Below, piece after piece: positions 25,005 to 35,200 of a DNA stretch of 64,000 nt; position 1 is the first letter of the stretch; every line of letters begins with the position of its first letter. Origin of the DNA: Paraburkholderia antibiotica. GTDB lineage: Bacteria; Pseudomonadota; Gammaproteobacteria; Burkholderiales; Burkholderiaceae. The translations under genes were made by a program, and so were the position numbers. Location: contig NZ_JABBFZ010000019.1 in assembly GCF_012927125.1 (NCBI RefSeq), positions 62,001 to 126,000 on the forward strand. The letters run 5' to 3'. Under the pieces are notes generated by a model. The model was not told the DNA's origin. It saw only the letters and a list, made by a program, of their open reading frames with translations, and did not search any database.

Positions 25005-26549
25005 TTAGTTCTCGACGAGCTTGTCGGCGAGCGACTTCACGCGGCTCGGGTCCGCATGCGTCGCTTTCGCGAGGCGCGTGCCGTAGTCGGCATCGGCCTT
25101 ATAGAAGTACGACAGCATCGTGTACTTGTTGGCATCGTTGGTGACGCGACCCAGATCGGCGGAAAGCGCCGTCACGAGATCCTGCTTGTCCTGCGCGGAC
25201 AGCGTCCGGTAGAACTCGCCGGCCTGGCGGAAATTCAGCGTCTTGTGGATCGCTTTCTGCTGGGTCGTGCCAGCGAGCGGCGTCTCGATGTACTTGTAGC
25301 TCGGATCCTGAGCCAGTTCGTTCATCGCCGACGGCTCGTAGTTCACTTCGCCCTTGCGATCGCCCACGTTCATCGCGCCGTCCTGGTTGTTGCTCACGAC
25401 AGGAACATGCGGACGATTGACCGGCAGCTGATTGAAGTTCGCACCGAGGCGATACATCTGCGTATCGGCATACGAGAACAGACGGCCCTGCAGCATCCGG
25501 TCTTCCGACGGCTCGATGCCCGGTACGAGACGCGAGGGCGCGAACGCGGACATTTCGGTGGCATCGAAATAGTTGTCCGGCACGCGGTTCAGCGTCATCG
25601 TGCCGATTTTGCGCTCAGGAATGTCGGACCAGATCTTCGTGTCGTCGAGCGGGTTGTAGTCGAACTTGTCGAGATCCGACGGGTTCATCACCTGGATATA
25701 CAGATCCCATTTCGGATATTTGCCGTCTTTCAGCGCGCCGTACAGGTCGTTGGTCATCAGGTTCCAGTCCGCGCCGATCGAGCCCGGGATATCCTGCGGA
25801 CGCATGCCGTGAATGCCCTGCTGGCTCTTCCAGTGGAACTTCACGTAGGTGACCTTGCCCTGCGCGTTGACGAACTTGAACGCGTGCACCGCGAAGCCAT
25901 CCATATGCCGATACGAATTCGGCATGCCTTCGTTGGTGTACAGGTGCGTCAGCATGTTGGTCGCTTCGGGCGTGTGCGCGAAGAAATCGAATGCGAGATT
26001 CGGATCCTGCACGCCGGTGACCGCGCTCGGCTTGTTCGCGTGAACGAAGTCGGGGAACTTGATCGCGTCGCGAATGAAGAAGATCGGCCAGTTGATGCCG
26101 ACGAAGTCCCAGTTGCCCTGCGTGGTGTAGAACTTCACCGCGAAGCCGCGCGGGTCGCGCGCCTGTTCCGGCGAGCCGCGATAGCCCATCACGGTCGAGA
26201 AACGCACGAACACCGGCGTCGTCGTACCCGGCTTGAAGACGGCAGCCGAGGTCAGATCGCTGATGTCCGCGCTGGGCATGAACTCGCCGAACGCGCCGGT
26301 GCCGCGCGCGTGGACGACACGCTCCGGAATGCGCTCGCGATCGAATCGCTGCAGTTTCTCGATGAGATGCGAATCCTGCAGCAGCACCGATCCGTTGGGA
26401 CCGGCGGTCTGCGAATTCTGGTTATCGCCGACGGGCGAACCGTTGTCGCGCGTCAATTGGGCCGCATAGGGCGTTGCGCAAAACGCGACGCACGCTGCGG
26501 CAACCATCCCCCGCAATAACCGGTTTGTTGATTTATTAGGCATATCCAT
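25005..26549 (-). CDS. Periplasmic monofunctional heme catalase (KatB-like)
   Basis: A 514-residue clade catalase converting hydrogen peroxide to water and oxygen. The first 30 residues are a Sec signal peptide (GMVAAACVAFCATPYAA), so it acts in the periplasm. Catalytic His80 lies in FDRERIPERVVHARG, Asn153 in GNWDFVGIN, and the proximal heme ligand Tyr360 in RLFSYADTQMYRLG. Length and motifs are complete. ATG 26549 has AAGGAG four bases upstream; ATG 26543 is the alternative. An AT-rich upstream region with an AATTGGCCAATT palindrome precedes it, and an ankyrin lipoprotein follows. Confidence 0.95.
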   Translation of the reverse strand: MDMPNKSTNRLLRGMVAAACVAFCATPYAAQLTRDNGSPVGDNQNSQTAGPNGSVLLQDSHLIEKLQRFDRERIPERVVHARGTGAFGEFMPSADISDLTSAAVFKPGTTTPVFVRFSTVMGYRGSPEQARDPRGFAVKFYTTQGNWDFVGINWPIFFIRDAIKFPDFVHANKPSAVTGVQDPNLAFDFFAHTPEATNMLTHLYTNEGMPNSYRHMDGFAVHAFKFVNAQGKVTYVKFHWKSQQGIHGMRPQDIPGSIGADWNLMTNDLYGALKDGKYPKWDLYIQVMNPSDLDKFDYNPLDDTKIWSDIPERKIGTMTLNRVPDNYFDATEMSAFAPSRLVPGIEPSEDRMLQGRLFSYADTQMYRLGANFNQLPVNRPHVPVVSNNQDGAMNVGDRKGEVNYEPSAMNELAQDPSYKYIETPLAGTTQQKAIHKTLNFRQAGEFYRTLSAQDKQDLVTALSADLGRVTNDANKYTMLSYFYKADADYGTRLAKATHADPSRVKSLADKLVEN

Positions 26550-27227
26550 GAAACTCCTTGATTACAGTCGACTACAAAGAAGCCGCCTAAATTACAAAAG
26601 ATCATTTGATAATTGGCCAATTGAAAATGCGTATAACGACGATAGCAGTCCGACAAATCTGCATTCGCGTGAAATTTTTACCAAAAGAAAATACTTTCTT
26701 ATTTGTTTTATCTCAAAAATGAGAGAGCGATTTTGTGAAAACTATTTAACTTTTCGCGCCAAATATACCGAAATCATCGATTTTTCAATGGAAATATTTT
26801 ATTTCTCATTTATTCCAATTAAAATTCCGATGTTTAATTGATTGATATCAAAAACGCTTTGGCAAGCCATGTAACGGCCGACCGCACGGCCGCGGAGCCT
26901 TCCTGTCGCGACGCGTATCGCCCATGCATGAGCCATGCTTCTACGCATCGCCGCGGCATCATTCAAATACAATATTTTCGCAAGACGCTGTTGCGGAAAA
27001 GCCAGCAAATGAAGACGGGCATCGATGAAATCACGATGCGCGCATCATCTTGACCGAGATGTCGCCCGTCTTTCCAGGCCTCTCTAAACGTTTGATTTCC
27101 TTGGCTTCTTCTCGAAATCGCTCAAACTCATCCGCATCACGCTCAAGAAAATCGGACACGTCTAATATCCTCAAGATGGCCGTCAATATATTTTTCCGCT
27201 TAATGCTTCGCCCGGAGGGGGAAAATC
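26550..27227. other. AT-rich intergenic region upstream of catalase
   Basis: About 680 bases with strikingly lower GC than the rest of the window, especially 26560-26850. It holds the catalase promoter region, a 12-bp palindrome AATTGGCCAATT at 26611-26622, and at 27031-27234 (minus) a 67-codon open frame with a charged, helical-looking product that could be a small gene or relic. I see no complete gene. The composition suggests acquired DNA or an H-NS-type target. Confidence 0.6.
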
Positions 27228-27659
27228 GTGACAAATTACCGCGATATCAACGATGAAGAATGGCAGCGTGTTGCTGAGCTGCTTCCGGAATTGCGGCCGC
27301 GCCGTGAAATGCGTGGCCGGCCGCTGGCCAATACCCGTGAGGTACTGAACGGCGTGTTGTGGGTCATCTATAGCGGCGGTGTGTGGTCCGCGATGCCGCG
27401 CAAATACCCGTCGTATCAGACCTGCCACCGGCGGTTTCTGGCGTGGAATGAATCAGGCGTACTAAAGCGTCTGCTGCATGAGCTATATGGTGCGGGTGCT
27501 GAAGAATTGTGCAAGACCATGCAGGTTCGCATGCGCAAACACACCATGTCCGCGCGTAAATCCAGCCACGTCACATCTGGCTTGCGAATTCTGGATTCGC
27601 TTACGCCCGGCGTGTCGCAAAGCCCGGCATATCCGGCGTCTTTCAAGCACGCTGCATAA
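27228..27659 (+). CDS. IS5/IS402-family transposase N-terminal fragment (DUF4096)
   Basis: The first about 95 of 143 residues match the DUF4096 helix-turn-helix part of IS402-type transposases: DEEWQRVAELLPE, GRPLANTREVLNGVLWVIYSGGVWSAMP and YQTCHRRFLAWNESGVLKRLL. The DDE catalytic domain that should follow is absent; the last 45 residues are unlike any transposase. GTG 27228 has an excellent GGAGG-type ribosome site, so the fragment can be translated. It might be a decayed insertion or a domesticated DNA-binding protein. No terminal inverted repeats were recognised. Confidence 0.6.
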   Translation: MTNYRDINDEEWQRVAELLPELRPRREMRGRPLANTREVLNGVLWVIYSGGVWSAMPRKYPSYQTCHRRFLAWNESGVLKRLLHELYGAGAEELCKTMQVRMRKHTMSARKSSHVTSGLRILDSLTPGVSQSPAYPASFKHAA

Positions 27660-27685
27660 TCGTATTAATACGTTTTTACGGTTTT

Positions 27686-27721
27686 AACACCACCCGAATG
27701 ACCTGTCATTCGGGTGGTGTT
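27686..27721 (+). terminator. 17-bp perfect hairpin
   Basis: 27686-27702 pairs with 27705-27721 without mismatch, loop CT, followed on the plus strand by GTTTCTT. It stands between the transposase fragment and the convergent kinase gene and may terminate both. A shorter palindrome CGTATTAATACG with five T follows the transposase stop at 27661-27677. Confidence 0.65.
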
Positions 27722-27790
27722 GTTTCTTGCTGCCTATCATCGCAACGCAGGGGTTCGAGCTAGCCGCATTACGGTCATCGCGGATGTGGC

Positions 27791-30700
27791 TCACTCCTCG
27801 ACTCGCCCCTCCTCGTCGATCAGATTCCGCAGCGACTGCCCCAGCGCCTCCAGCTCTTCCGGCGACGACACCGCCCGGTCGCGCTTGATGTCCTGCTCGA
27901 CGCGCGCGCACGCCGTCCCCAACTCCGCGTGCCCGAACACGGACAACGCGCCGCGCAGCGAGTGAAGCTCGGCAAGCAGCGCATCCACGTCGTTCGATGC
28001 GTGCGCGGCCTCGATAGCCGTCAACGCTTCGCTCGTCGATTTCAGGAATATGTCGCGAAGCGGCTTGGGCATCGCATTGCCGCTGAACTTCCGTTCGTCC
28101 GCCACCGAGAAACCGGCGAGCTTGACGCCCTTGCCGTTCGCGATCGTCGCGAGCGCCTGGTTCAACTGCTCGAGCGAAAGCGGCTTCGTCATCACACGAT
28201 TCATGCCGGCCGCCTCGCAGCGCAACCGCTCCTCGCGTGTCGCGTGCGCGGTGATTGCCATGATCGGCAACGCGGGACGGCGCTCGCGCACCGCTTCGGC
28301 CAGCTGATAGCCGCTCATGCCCGGCATGTTCAGGTCGGTCAGCAGCACGTCCCACTCGTCGTCGTCGAGCAGCTCGAGCGCCTGCTTACCGCCCGAGGCC
28401 GACTTGACCTCGCAGCCGAGCGTTTCCAGTTGCTCGCATAGCAGCAGCCGGTTCGCGGCGTTGTCCTCGGCCACCAGCACGTGCAAACGACGCTCGAGCG
28501 GCATCGAGCCGGCTCGCGCCTGCATTCCGGCGGCACTCGCGGATGCGACCGGCAGCGGCTCGCCGAGCAGCGTTGCGCGCACGCTCGCCTCGAGTCCGCT
28601 CAGACTCAGGCATGACACGCTGAGAATCTTGCCCGTGCGCATCGCGTGCGCGGGCCCCTCCAGATAACCGTCGATCACCCACAGCGCATCCTCGATCACG
28701 CGGTTCTCGTCTTCGGGCTGCCATTGCTCGCGCGTGCCCCAGATCACCAGCAGCGAATCGTCTTCGAGCGCGCCGTCGGCAATGGCGGCCGGATGCCGGA
28801 ATACCTGCACCTGGGCGCCCCAACGCTCGAGATGCGGCACCGCAAAATCGCACCACTCCTGCGCGGAAGCCAGGAACAGCACGCGCTCGCCGTCCAGCAT
28901 GCGGGTATCGGAGCGCACCGCGATACCGTCGCCGAGCGGCAGATAGACGGTAAAGCAACTGCCGACGTTCGGCGTGCTCGATACGTCGATGCGGCCGTGC
29001 ATCGCGTTCACTAGGCGCTGACACAGCGTGAGGCCGAGTCCGGTGCCGCCGAAGCGCCGGTTGATCGACAGATCCACCTGCGAGAACGCCTTGAAGAGCC
29101 GCTGCCGATGCTCCTCCGCGATACCGATGCCGGTATCGGCGACCGCAAACGTGATCTGCGGCCGACCTTCGGCTTCCTGACCGACACCGACCGTCAACGT
29201 CACCATGCCGCGCTCGGTGAACTTGATCGCATTGCTGAGCAGGTTGTTGAGAATCTGCCGCATGCGCGTCGGATCGCCCCACATCGTTTGCGTGGTCGCG
29301 ATGTCGAGGCGCGGATAGATGCCGATGCCGCGCATCCGCGCGATCGGCTCGAAAATCTCGAGCACGCGTTCGACCACCTCGACGACGTTGAACTCCATCT
29401 CTTCGAGCGGCATCTCGCCGGCCTCGATCTTCGAGAAGTCGAGGATGTCGCTGATGACCGCGAGCAGCCCGTCCGATGCAACGCGCACGGTCTCGAGACG
29501 GTCCTGCTGCACGCTCGTCATCGGTGAATTGGCGAGCAGTTCGAGGTTGCCGAGAATCGCGTTGAGCGGCGTGCGGATTTCGTGGCTCATCGCCGCGAGG
29601 AATGCGGATTTTGCCTGGTTGGCCGAATCGGCCGCGCGCATCGCCTCGGCCAGTTCGCGCTGCATGCGGCGGCGCTGCGTCACGTCGATAAACGCGGCCA
29701 CCAGCACGTCGATGCCGAGAAAACGCGCCTGCGACGCGCTGCTCGCGAATTCGAAGTGGCCGCCGTCGACGGCCGGAAACAGAATGTCCTGGCGCAGCAC
29801 GCCCACCGTCGCGTCGCCGGCATCTTCCCGCTCGAAGTCGGCGTAATGCGCGACGAGCGTATCCGCGAGCGCCTTCTCGCCGCCGACCATCTGCTGCGCC
29901 ATTTCGTGCATCAGCGGATTGCCGAGCAGCCACTCGCCGGTCTCGCGCGACACCAGCATGAGCCCGACCGGCACCGTGTGAATCACGGTGCGGCTCAGGT
30001 GCTCGCTCTCGAACACCCGCGCGGAATCGGCGAGAATCGGCGCGAACACGCGGCTGCGAAACATCAGCAGCAGCGTCCACACGGCGGCCAGAATCACCGC
30101 GACGGCAATCCCGGCCGTAATCAGCTGATTGGCGATGCCGCGCGCGACGTCGCGCCACGAAAACGTATAGAGCAGCGTCCAGCCGGTGTCGTAGATAGGC
30201 TCCTTCATCACGAAGAAACCGTTGGCGTACGCGACGTCGCCGCCGAAAAAACCCGGGCGCGGCAACTGGTGTTTCGCGCCGGCCTGCGCGACGCGATCCT
30301 TGTCGGCGTCGTCGCCGAGACTCGTGATCACCGTGCCGTCGGGTCCCGCGATTTCGTACGCGTTGTCGGGACCGCGTTCGTCGAGCGCCCTCAGCAGCAC
30401 GCGCGGATCGTATTCGATCGCGATCACCGCGAACGGTTCGCCATGATTGGTCGCCTGGGCGACGAGCCGCAGACGCCGGTGGCCCGTGAGCGGATCGTTA
30501 AACGGCGGCAGCCAGTACACTGGCACATGAAAGCGCTTGGGCCGTTCGTGCTCGCGTGGCGGAAGCTTCGCGAAGTCGATCTTCAACTGTTCGATCAGCT
30601 TACCGACGTCGAGAAGCCGACTCACGGGCACGACCGAGTCGGGCACGACGATCAGCTCGTGATGCATGCTGTAGATGTAGCCGTCGACATCGATGTTGTT

Positions 30701-31141
30701 GCTCGCCGACGCCGACGCATTGCTGATCGCGAACTGCCGCGCCAGCGCGAGATAGCGGCGCACCAGCAGCGGATCTTCGAGCGCGAGCGCATCGGCCGCG
30801 AACAGCACGCCGTTGGAGGTCGCCGACGGCGAAATCGTAAGCCGGTTACCATTGCGCCGGAATTCGTCGTAGTACTGCTGCTCGGCAGCGGGCAAGGTCG
30901 GCCACGACAGTTCAATAAACGCCACCGTGCGGCGCAGCGACGTTTCGGCCTCGCGCACCGCGGTCGCGACGCGGCTTCTGTCGTCGGTGAACTGCTGCCG
31001 CTCGTCGGCGACGAACTGCCGGACCGCGTAAAGGCACGCTGCGGGAATCGTCAGCAGCGCCACGAGCGTGATGACGACGCCGCCGCCCAGCAACAGCATG
31101 TCCTGATAGCGGCGCAGGCGTCGTAACGACGTGGTGGGCAT
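27791..31141 (-). CDS. Hybrid sensor histidine kinase with receiver and HPt domains (RcsC/BvgS type)
   Basis: A 1116-residue three-step phosphorelay sensor. Transmembrane helices at about 16-38 and 339-362 bracket a 300-residue periplasmic sensor region. A PAS-like segment (about 385-490) leads into HisKA with His520 in SHEIRTPLNAI, the HATPase with NNLLSNAIKF and DTGIGI/GGTGLGL loops, a poorly conserved middle region, a receiver with Asp936 in LLTDLNMPGMSG, and a C-terminal HPt domain with His1060 in LHSLRG. All phosphoryl sites are intact. It is divergent from an RcsB-like regulator across 257 AT-rich bases, so the two are very probably partners, with the giant adhesin next to them as a candidate target. 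Confidence 0.93.
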   Translation of the reverse strand: MPTTSLRRLRRYQDMLLLGGGVVITLVALLTIPAACLYAVRQFVADERQQFTDDRSRVATAVREAETSLRRTVAFIELSWPTLPAAEQQYYDEFRRNGNRLTISPSATSNGVLFAADALALEDPLLVRRYLALARQFAISNASASASNNIDVDGYIYSMHHELIVVPDSVVPVSRLLDVGKLIEQLKIDFAKLPPREHERPKRFHVPVYWLPPFNDPLTGHRRLRLVAQATNHGEPFAVIAIEYDPRVLLRALDERGPDNAYEIAGPDGTVITSLGDDADKDRVAQAGAKHQLPRPGFFGGDVAYANGFFVMKEPIYDTGWTLLYTFSWRDVARGIANQLITAGIAVAVILAAVWTLLLMFRSRVFAPILADSARVFESEHLSRTVIHTVPVGLMLVSRETGEWLLGNPLMHEMAQQMVGGEKALADTLVAHYADFEREDAGDATVGVLRQDILFPAVDGGHFEFASSASQARFLGIDVLVAAFIDVTQRRRMQRELAEAMRAADSANQAKSAFLAAMSHEIRTPLNAILGNLELLANSPMTSVQQDRLETVRVASDGLLAVISDILDFSKIEAGEMPLEEMEFNVVEVVERVLEIFEPIARMRGIGIYPRLDIATTQTMWGDPTRMRQILNNLLSNAIKFTERGMVTLTVGVGQEAEGRPQITFAVADTGIGIAEEHRQRLFKAFSQVDLSINRRFGGTGLGLTLCQRLVNAMHGRIDVSSTPNVGSCFTVYLPLGDGIAVRSDTRMLDGERVLFLASAQEWCDFAVPHLERWGAQVQVFRHPAAIADGALEDDSLLVIWGTREQWQPEDENRVIEDALWVIDGYLEGPAHAMRTGKILSVSCLSLSGLEASVRATLLGEPLPVASASAAGMQARAGSMPLERRLHVLVAEDNAANRLLLCEQLETLGCEVKSASGGKQALELLDDDEWDVLLTDLNMPGMSGYQLAEAVRERRPALPIMAITAHATREERLRCEAAGMNRVMTKPLSLEQLNQALATIANGKGVKLAGFSVADERKFSGNAMPKPLRDIFLKSTSEALTAIEAAHASNDVDALLAELHSLRGALSVFGHAELGTACARVEQDIKRDRAVSSPEELEALGQSLRNLIDEEGRVEE

Positions 31142-31208
31142 GTACGGTTATTTCCCCAATATTGTGGTCAATTGATCCAGTGCAGAATAAAACTTGTCAA
31201 ATTGAAAA

Positions 31209-31258
31209 AATAGGACAAGTATCAGTTAGATATGAAAAAAATACAGACATGTCCTATT
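31209..31258. promoter_or_regulatory. AATAGGACA inverted repeats in the kinase/regulator spacer
   Basis: AATAGGACA (31209-31217) and TGTCCTATT (31250-31258) are exact inverted copies 41 bases apart, about four helical turns, in the AT-rich divergent promoter region. A regulator dimer pair could bind here. Confidence 0.5.
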
Positions 31259-31398
31259 CCATATCGTATTTCTCTTAAAATTGCAATCTAGCAAACGTTA
31301 AGCAAAGTCAATTCCTCTACCCGCTACGCAAATACGAGATTCCCACGGTCTATACTTGTCTCAAAATTGCTCAGCCGAGCTAGCCATAAGGGTCTTTC

Positions 31399-32118
31399 AT
31401 GCAAATCAACGTCGTGCTTGCCGACGATCATCCCGCACTCGTCGCCGGCGTCAAGTACGCGCTCGAGCCGGTCAAGACGATCAAGGTCACCGGCACTGCG
31501 CAAAACTCCAGCGAGATCGTCCAACTGCTCGAAACGGTTCCGTGCGACGTCCTGGTCGCCGACTACGCGATGCCGAACGGCGCCTATGGCGACGGCATCA
31601 CGCTGCTGTCCTACCTGCGACGCCGCTATCCCGACCTGAAGATCATCGTCTTCACGATGGTCGACAATCCGGCTATCGTGCGCGAGGTCGCGCGGCTCGG
31701 CGTGCATTCCTACCTGAACAAGACCGACGACCTCGATCGTCTGGTCTCCGCGATTCACGCGGTCTATGCCAACGCGATCTATTTCCCGACCGAAAGCTCG
31801 CGCCATGAGCACAGCCTCAGAGCCCCGACCAGCAAACAGGACGAACGCGTCGCGCTGTCCAAGCGCGAGATCGAAGTGATCCGTTTTTACGTGTCGGGCA
31901 TGTCGATCGGCGAAATCGCGAAAAAGCTGAACCGCAGCAAGCAAACCATCAGCTCGCAGAAGACCACGGCGATGAAAAAACTCGGCATCGTACGCGATGC
32001 GGAACTGTTCCGCTATGCGTGGGAGATGGGCATCGACGGTACGCCGCCGTCGACGCCGGACAGCGACGCGTCCGCCGAGAACGCCGGCAATCCGGACAAC
32101 GCCGACAACGGCTTGTGA
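31399..32118 (+). CDS. RcsB-like response regulator (NarL/LuxR output)
   Basis: A 239-residue response regulator. Receiver residues are complete: D9-D10 acidic pair, phosphoacceptor Asp55 in VLVADYAMP, and Lys in YLNKTDD. The C-terminal LuxR-type helix-turn-helix has LSKREIEVIRFYVSGMSIGE, then KKLNRSKQTISSQKTTAMKK, which is the RcsB subgroup pattern (KTISSQK). The last 30 residues are a disordered acidic tail. It is divergent from the hybrid kinase and convergent with the giant autotransporter gene. By analogy with Rcs, phosphate would pass from the kinase HPt domain to Asp55. Confidence 0.93.
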   Translation: MQINVVLADDHPALVAGVKYALEPVKTIKVTGTAQNSSEIVQLLETVPCDVLVADYAMPNGAYGDGITLLSYLRRRYPDLKIIVFTMVDNPAIVREVARLGVHSYLNKTDDLDRLVSAIHAVYANAIYFPTESSRHEHSLRAPTSKQDERVALSKREIEVIRFYVSGMSIGEIAKKLNRSKQTISSQKTTAMKKLGIVRDAELFRYAWEMGIDGTPPSTPDSDASAENAGNPDNADNGL

Positions 32119-32280
32119 CGCGGGCTATAGCGCGGGTTGGCCCGACACCCCACCGGCCCGCCCTACGCCACTGGGCAAACGCTCACCCCGCCACGTTCAA
32201 CCCCGGCCACAGTCGCGGCGGCATCGCTACCACGCCGCGCGCCACCACCTCCAACCGCCCCACCATCGCCCTCTTCACGC

Positions 32281-35200
32281 TCAGAACTGCACCTTGAGCG
32301 CCCCCTGCACAGACTGATTCGTCGTACCGCTGCCGAACTGGCCGCGATAGGTGATGCCGAGCGACGCATTGCGCGTGACCCGGAAGTCCAGCCCCGCCTC
32401 GACGAGCGCCGCATTGCGCGCGATCGGCACGCCGGCGACGTCGAACGGACTGCCGCCAGCGAACGCGAGCGCCGACACCGGCACCACGTTGCCGAACGCG
32501 TGCTGCCAGCCGAGCGTCGCGCTGGCCGTCATCACCGTGCCGTTGCGCAACGCCAGATCGATCGACTGGCGGATGCCGAGCGTCGAGAACGTCGAATTCG
32601 TGCTGCCGCTGTCCGCGTGCAGGGCCGCGAGGCCGCCCTGCTCGTTGAATGCATCGGTGTGCAGATTGACGTAGGCGATGCTCGCGAACGGTTCGATCGA
32701 CATCTGCCGCAGCGGAATCCGGTAGCCGACGTCGCCGAACACCTGGATGGTGTGCGCGTTGTAGCCGGCGGTCAGCCGGTCGGAATAGCCGGTGAAGACC
32801 GGCGAGCGCGTGGTGTCGATCGAATGCCACGTGTAGGCGGCGCCCGCGCGCACGCCGAGCGCGCCCCACTGCGAGCCGCCATACACGCCGACGTGGTAGT
32901 TGTCGCTGCTTGCGGACGAATTGCGGTCGTCGACGTTGAAGCTCGTGCCGCTATAGCCGGCGAGCGCGCCGACCCGCCAGCGCTGCGCGACCAGCGTGTC
33001 CGCGCCGATCAGGAAGCCGCCGGTGTTCTGACGCAGCGTCGCCGCGTTGCCGTCGCCGTTCATATGGCCCCAGCCGCCGAACACGTGCGCCCAGCCGACC
33101 AGGTCGCCTTCGCGCGCCGCGCATTCGCCGCCCGATGCGGAGGGCGCGGACATCGCGCCCGGCGCCGCGTTCGCCGACGAGGTCGCGATCGGGTTCGCGC
33201 TGCCGCCCGGCAGGCAGAAGCTTTGCCGCACGCGCTCGATCGCGACGTCGCGAATGTAACGGCTGTCGTCGATCAGCGCCGATTTGACCGACGCGTGGAT
33301 TTCTCCGGACACCTGATCGTAGGCGGCCTGCGCTTCGGTATCGTTCGCGAGGGCCGCGACCGCCGCCTTCAGCGCATTGCCGTCGGGCAGATTTTCCAGC
33401 CCGCCGGCCGCGGCACGCTGGTTCGGCGTGCGGGCCGCATCGACGAAACTGCGCACCCGCACCGCTTTCAGGTACACGTTGTCGGCGTCGTAGCTATCCA
33501 CCAGATCGTAGAACGCGCCGCTCGTCGCGCCGGTCAGCGTATAGGTGCCGGTCACGCCGCCGGTCGCGCTCAGCACCGTGTAGTTCGATGCCGCCGAGTA
33601 CTCGCCGGGGTAGTACTTGATCACGTCGAGCACCGCGCCCTGGGCGATCGACGCCGCGCCGTTCACGTGAATCAGGTCCGACGACGTGCTGTTCGGATCC
33701 AGTTCGACCTGATAGGTCGAGCCGGACGCCTGCGTGAAGCCGCCGTTGATCGTCAGCTTGCCGATCGAGTTGCCCGGGCCGATCGTGCCGCCGCTCTGGA
33801 TCGTGATCTGCCCGACCGTGCCGTTGCCGCCGAGCGTCGCGCCGTTCTGCACGGTCACCGCCGAGCGCACCAGCGAGCCGTTCACCGCGAGCCGGCCGGC
33901 CGCCACCGTGGTCGCGCCGGTCAGCATGCTGTCGCCGGTCAGATTCAGCGAGCCCGCGCCGGTCTTCGTCAATGTGCCGGTGCCGTTGATCGAATTCGCG
34001 AGTGCCGCATTGACCGGCTGGTCGATCACGAGCGCGGCGTTATTCATGATCGAGCCGCTGCCGAAGCTCGTCGCCGAGCCGTTCAGCGTGCCGGCCGAAA
34101 TCGTCGTGCCGCCGCCGTAGGTGTTCGTGCCCGTCAGCGTCAACGCGCCCGCGCCGGTCTTGCTCAGGCCGCCCGCGCCGCTGATCGCGCCGGAGAAAGT
34201 TGTCGCCGCCGTGTTGTTCGCGGTCAGCACGGTCGACGCCTGCGAGCCGAGCGTGATCGCGCCCGCGCCGGACAGGTTGTTGACCGTCTGCGAGAAGTCC
34301 TGCAGCGCGAGCGTCGCGCCGCTATTCACCGTGACCGCCGAACTCGATGCGATCGCATTCGCGATGCCCATCGCGAGCGTGCCGCTGTTGACCGTGGTCG
34401 TGCCGGTGTAGCTGTTCAGCGCCGACAGCGTCAGCGTGCCTGCGCCGGCCTTGGTCAGGTCCATGCCGTTCCAGCCGGTCGCCGACGCCGTCTGGTTCGC
34501 GAGCGCGACGTCGACGTTGAACGCATCCGACGCGTTCTCCAGCGTGAAGGTGCCGTTGCCCGCGGTCGAGCCCGCCTGCCACGCGAGCCCGAAGCCGACC
34601 GTGTACAGCAGATTGTTCACGCTGCGGCCCGTCGCGCCAGCGGCGAGCACCAGATAATCGACCGGGCTCGCCGCGCTGCCGAGCGTAATCCCGCTGAAGT
34701 CGCCGCTGATGCCGCCGGTCGTGCTGACGATCGTGAAGCGCGTCGACGTCAGCGCGCTCGCCGACGAGGGCGCATCGGCCGCGAAGCCCGCGATGTTCAG
34801 TATTCCTCCCAATGTCGCGGTATTCGCGGTGATGACCGGATTGTTCGTGCCGAGCGTGACGTCCAGCGTCGAGCCGGCCGCTTCGGTGAAGGTGCCGCTC
34901 GCGGCCAGTTGCGAATTGCCGCCGATGCTGGTCGTCGCACCGCTTTGCGTCGTGTAGTCGGACGCGTTGAACACGCCGTTTTGCGCGAACTCCAGCGTGC
35001 CGGCGGCGGCCGAGACCGCGCCTTGCGTCGAGCCCGTCGCGGTCAGCGTCGCGGTGCCGGCTCCGGTTTTGGTCAGGCTGCCGGTGCCGGACAACGTGTT
35101 GGCAAGCGTGCTATCGGATGCGAAATCGAGTTGCAGCGCGGCATTGTTGGCGACGGCGCCGCTGCCGAGGGCGTTGCCGTTCGCCGCGACGAGCGTGCCG

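Noticed and set aside
29582..31126. A 514-codon frame antisense to the hybrid kinase
   Set aside because: Composition typical of an antisense shadow; kinase motifs are intact on the other strand.
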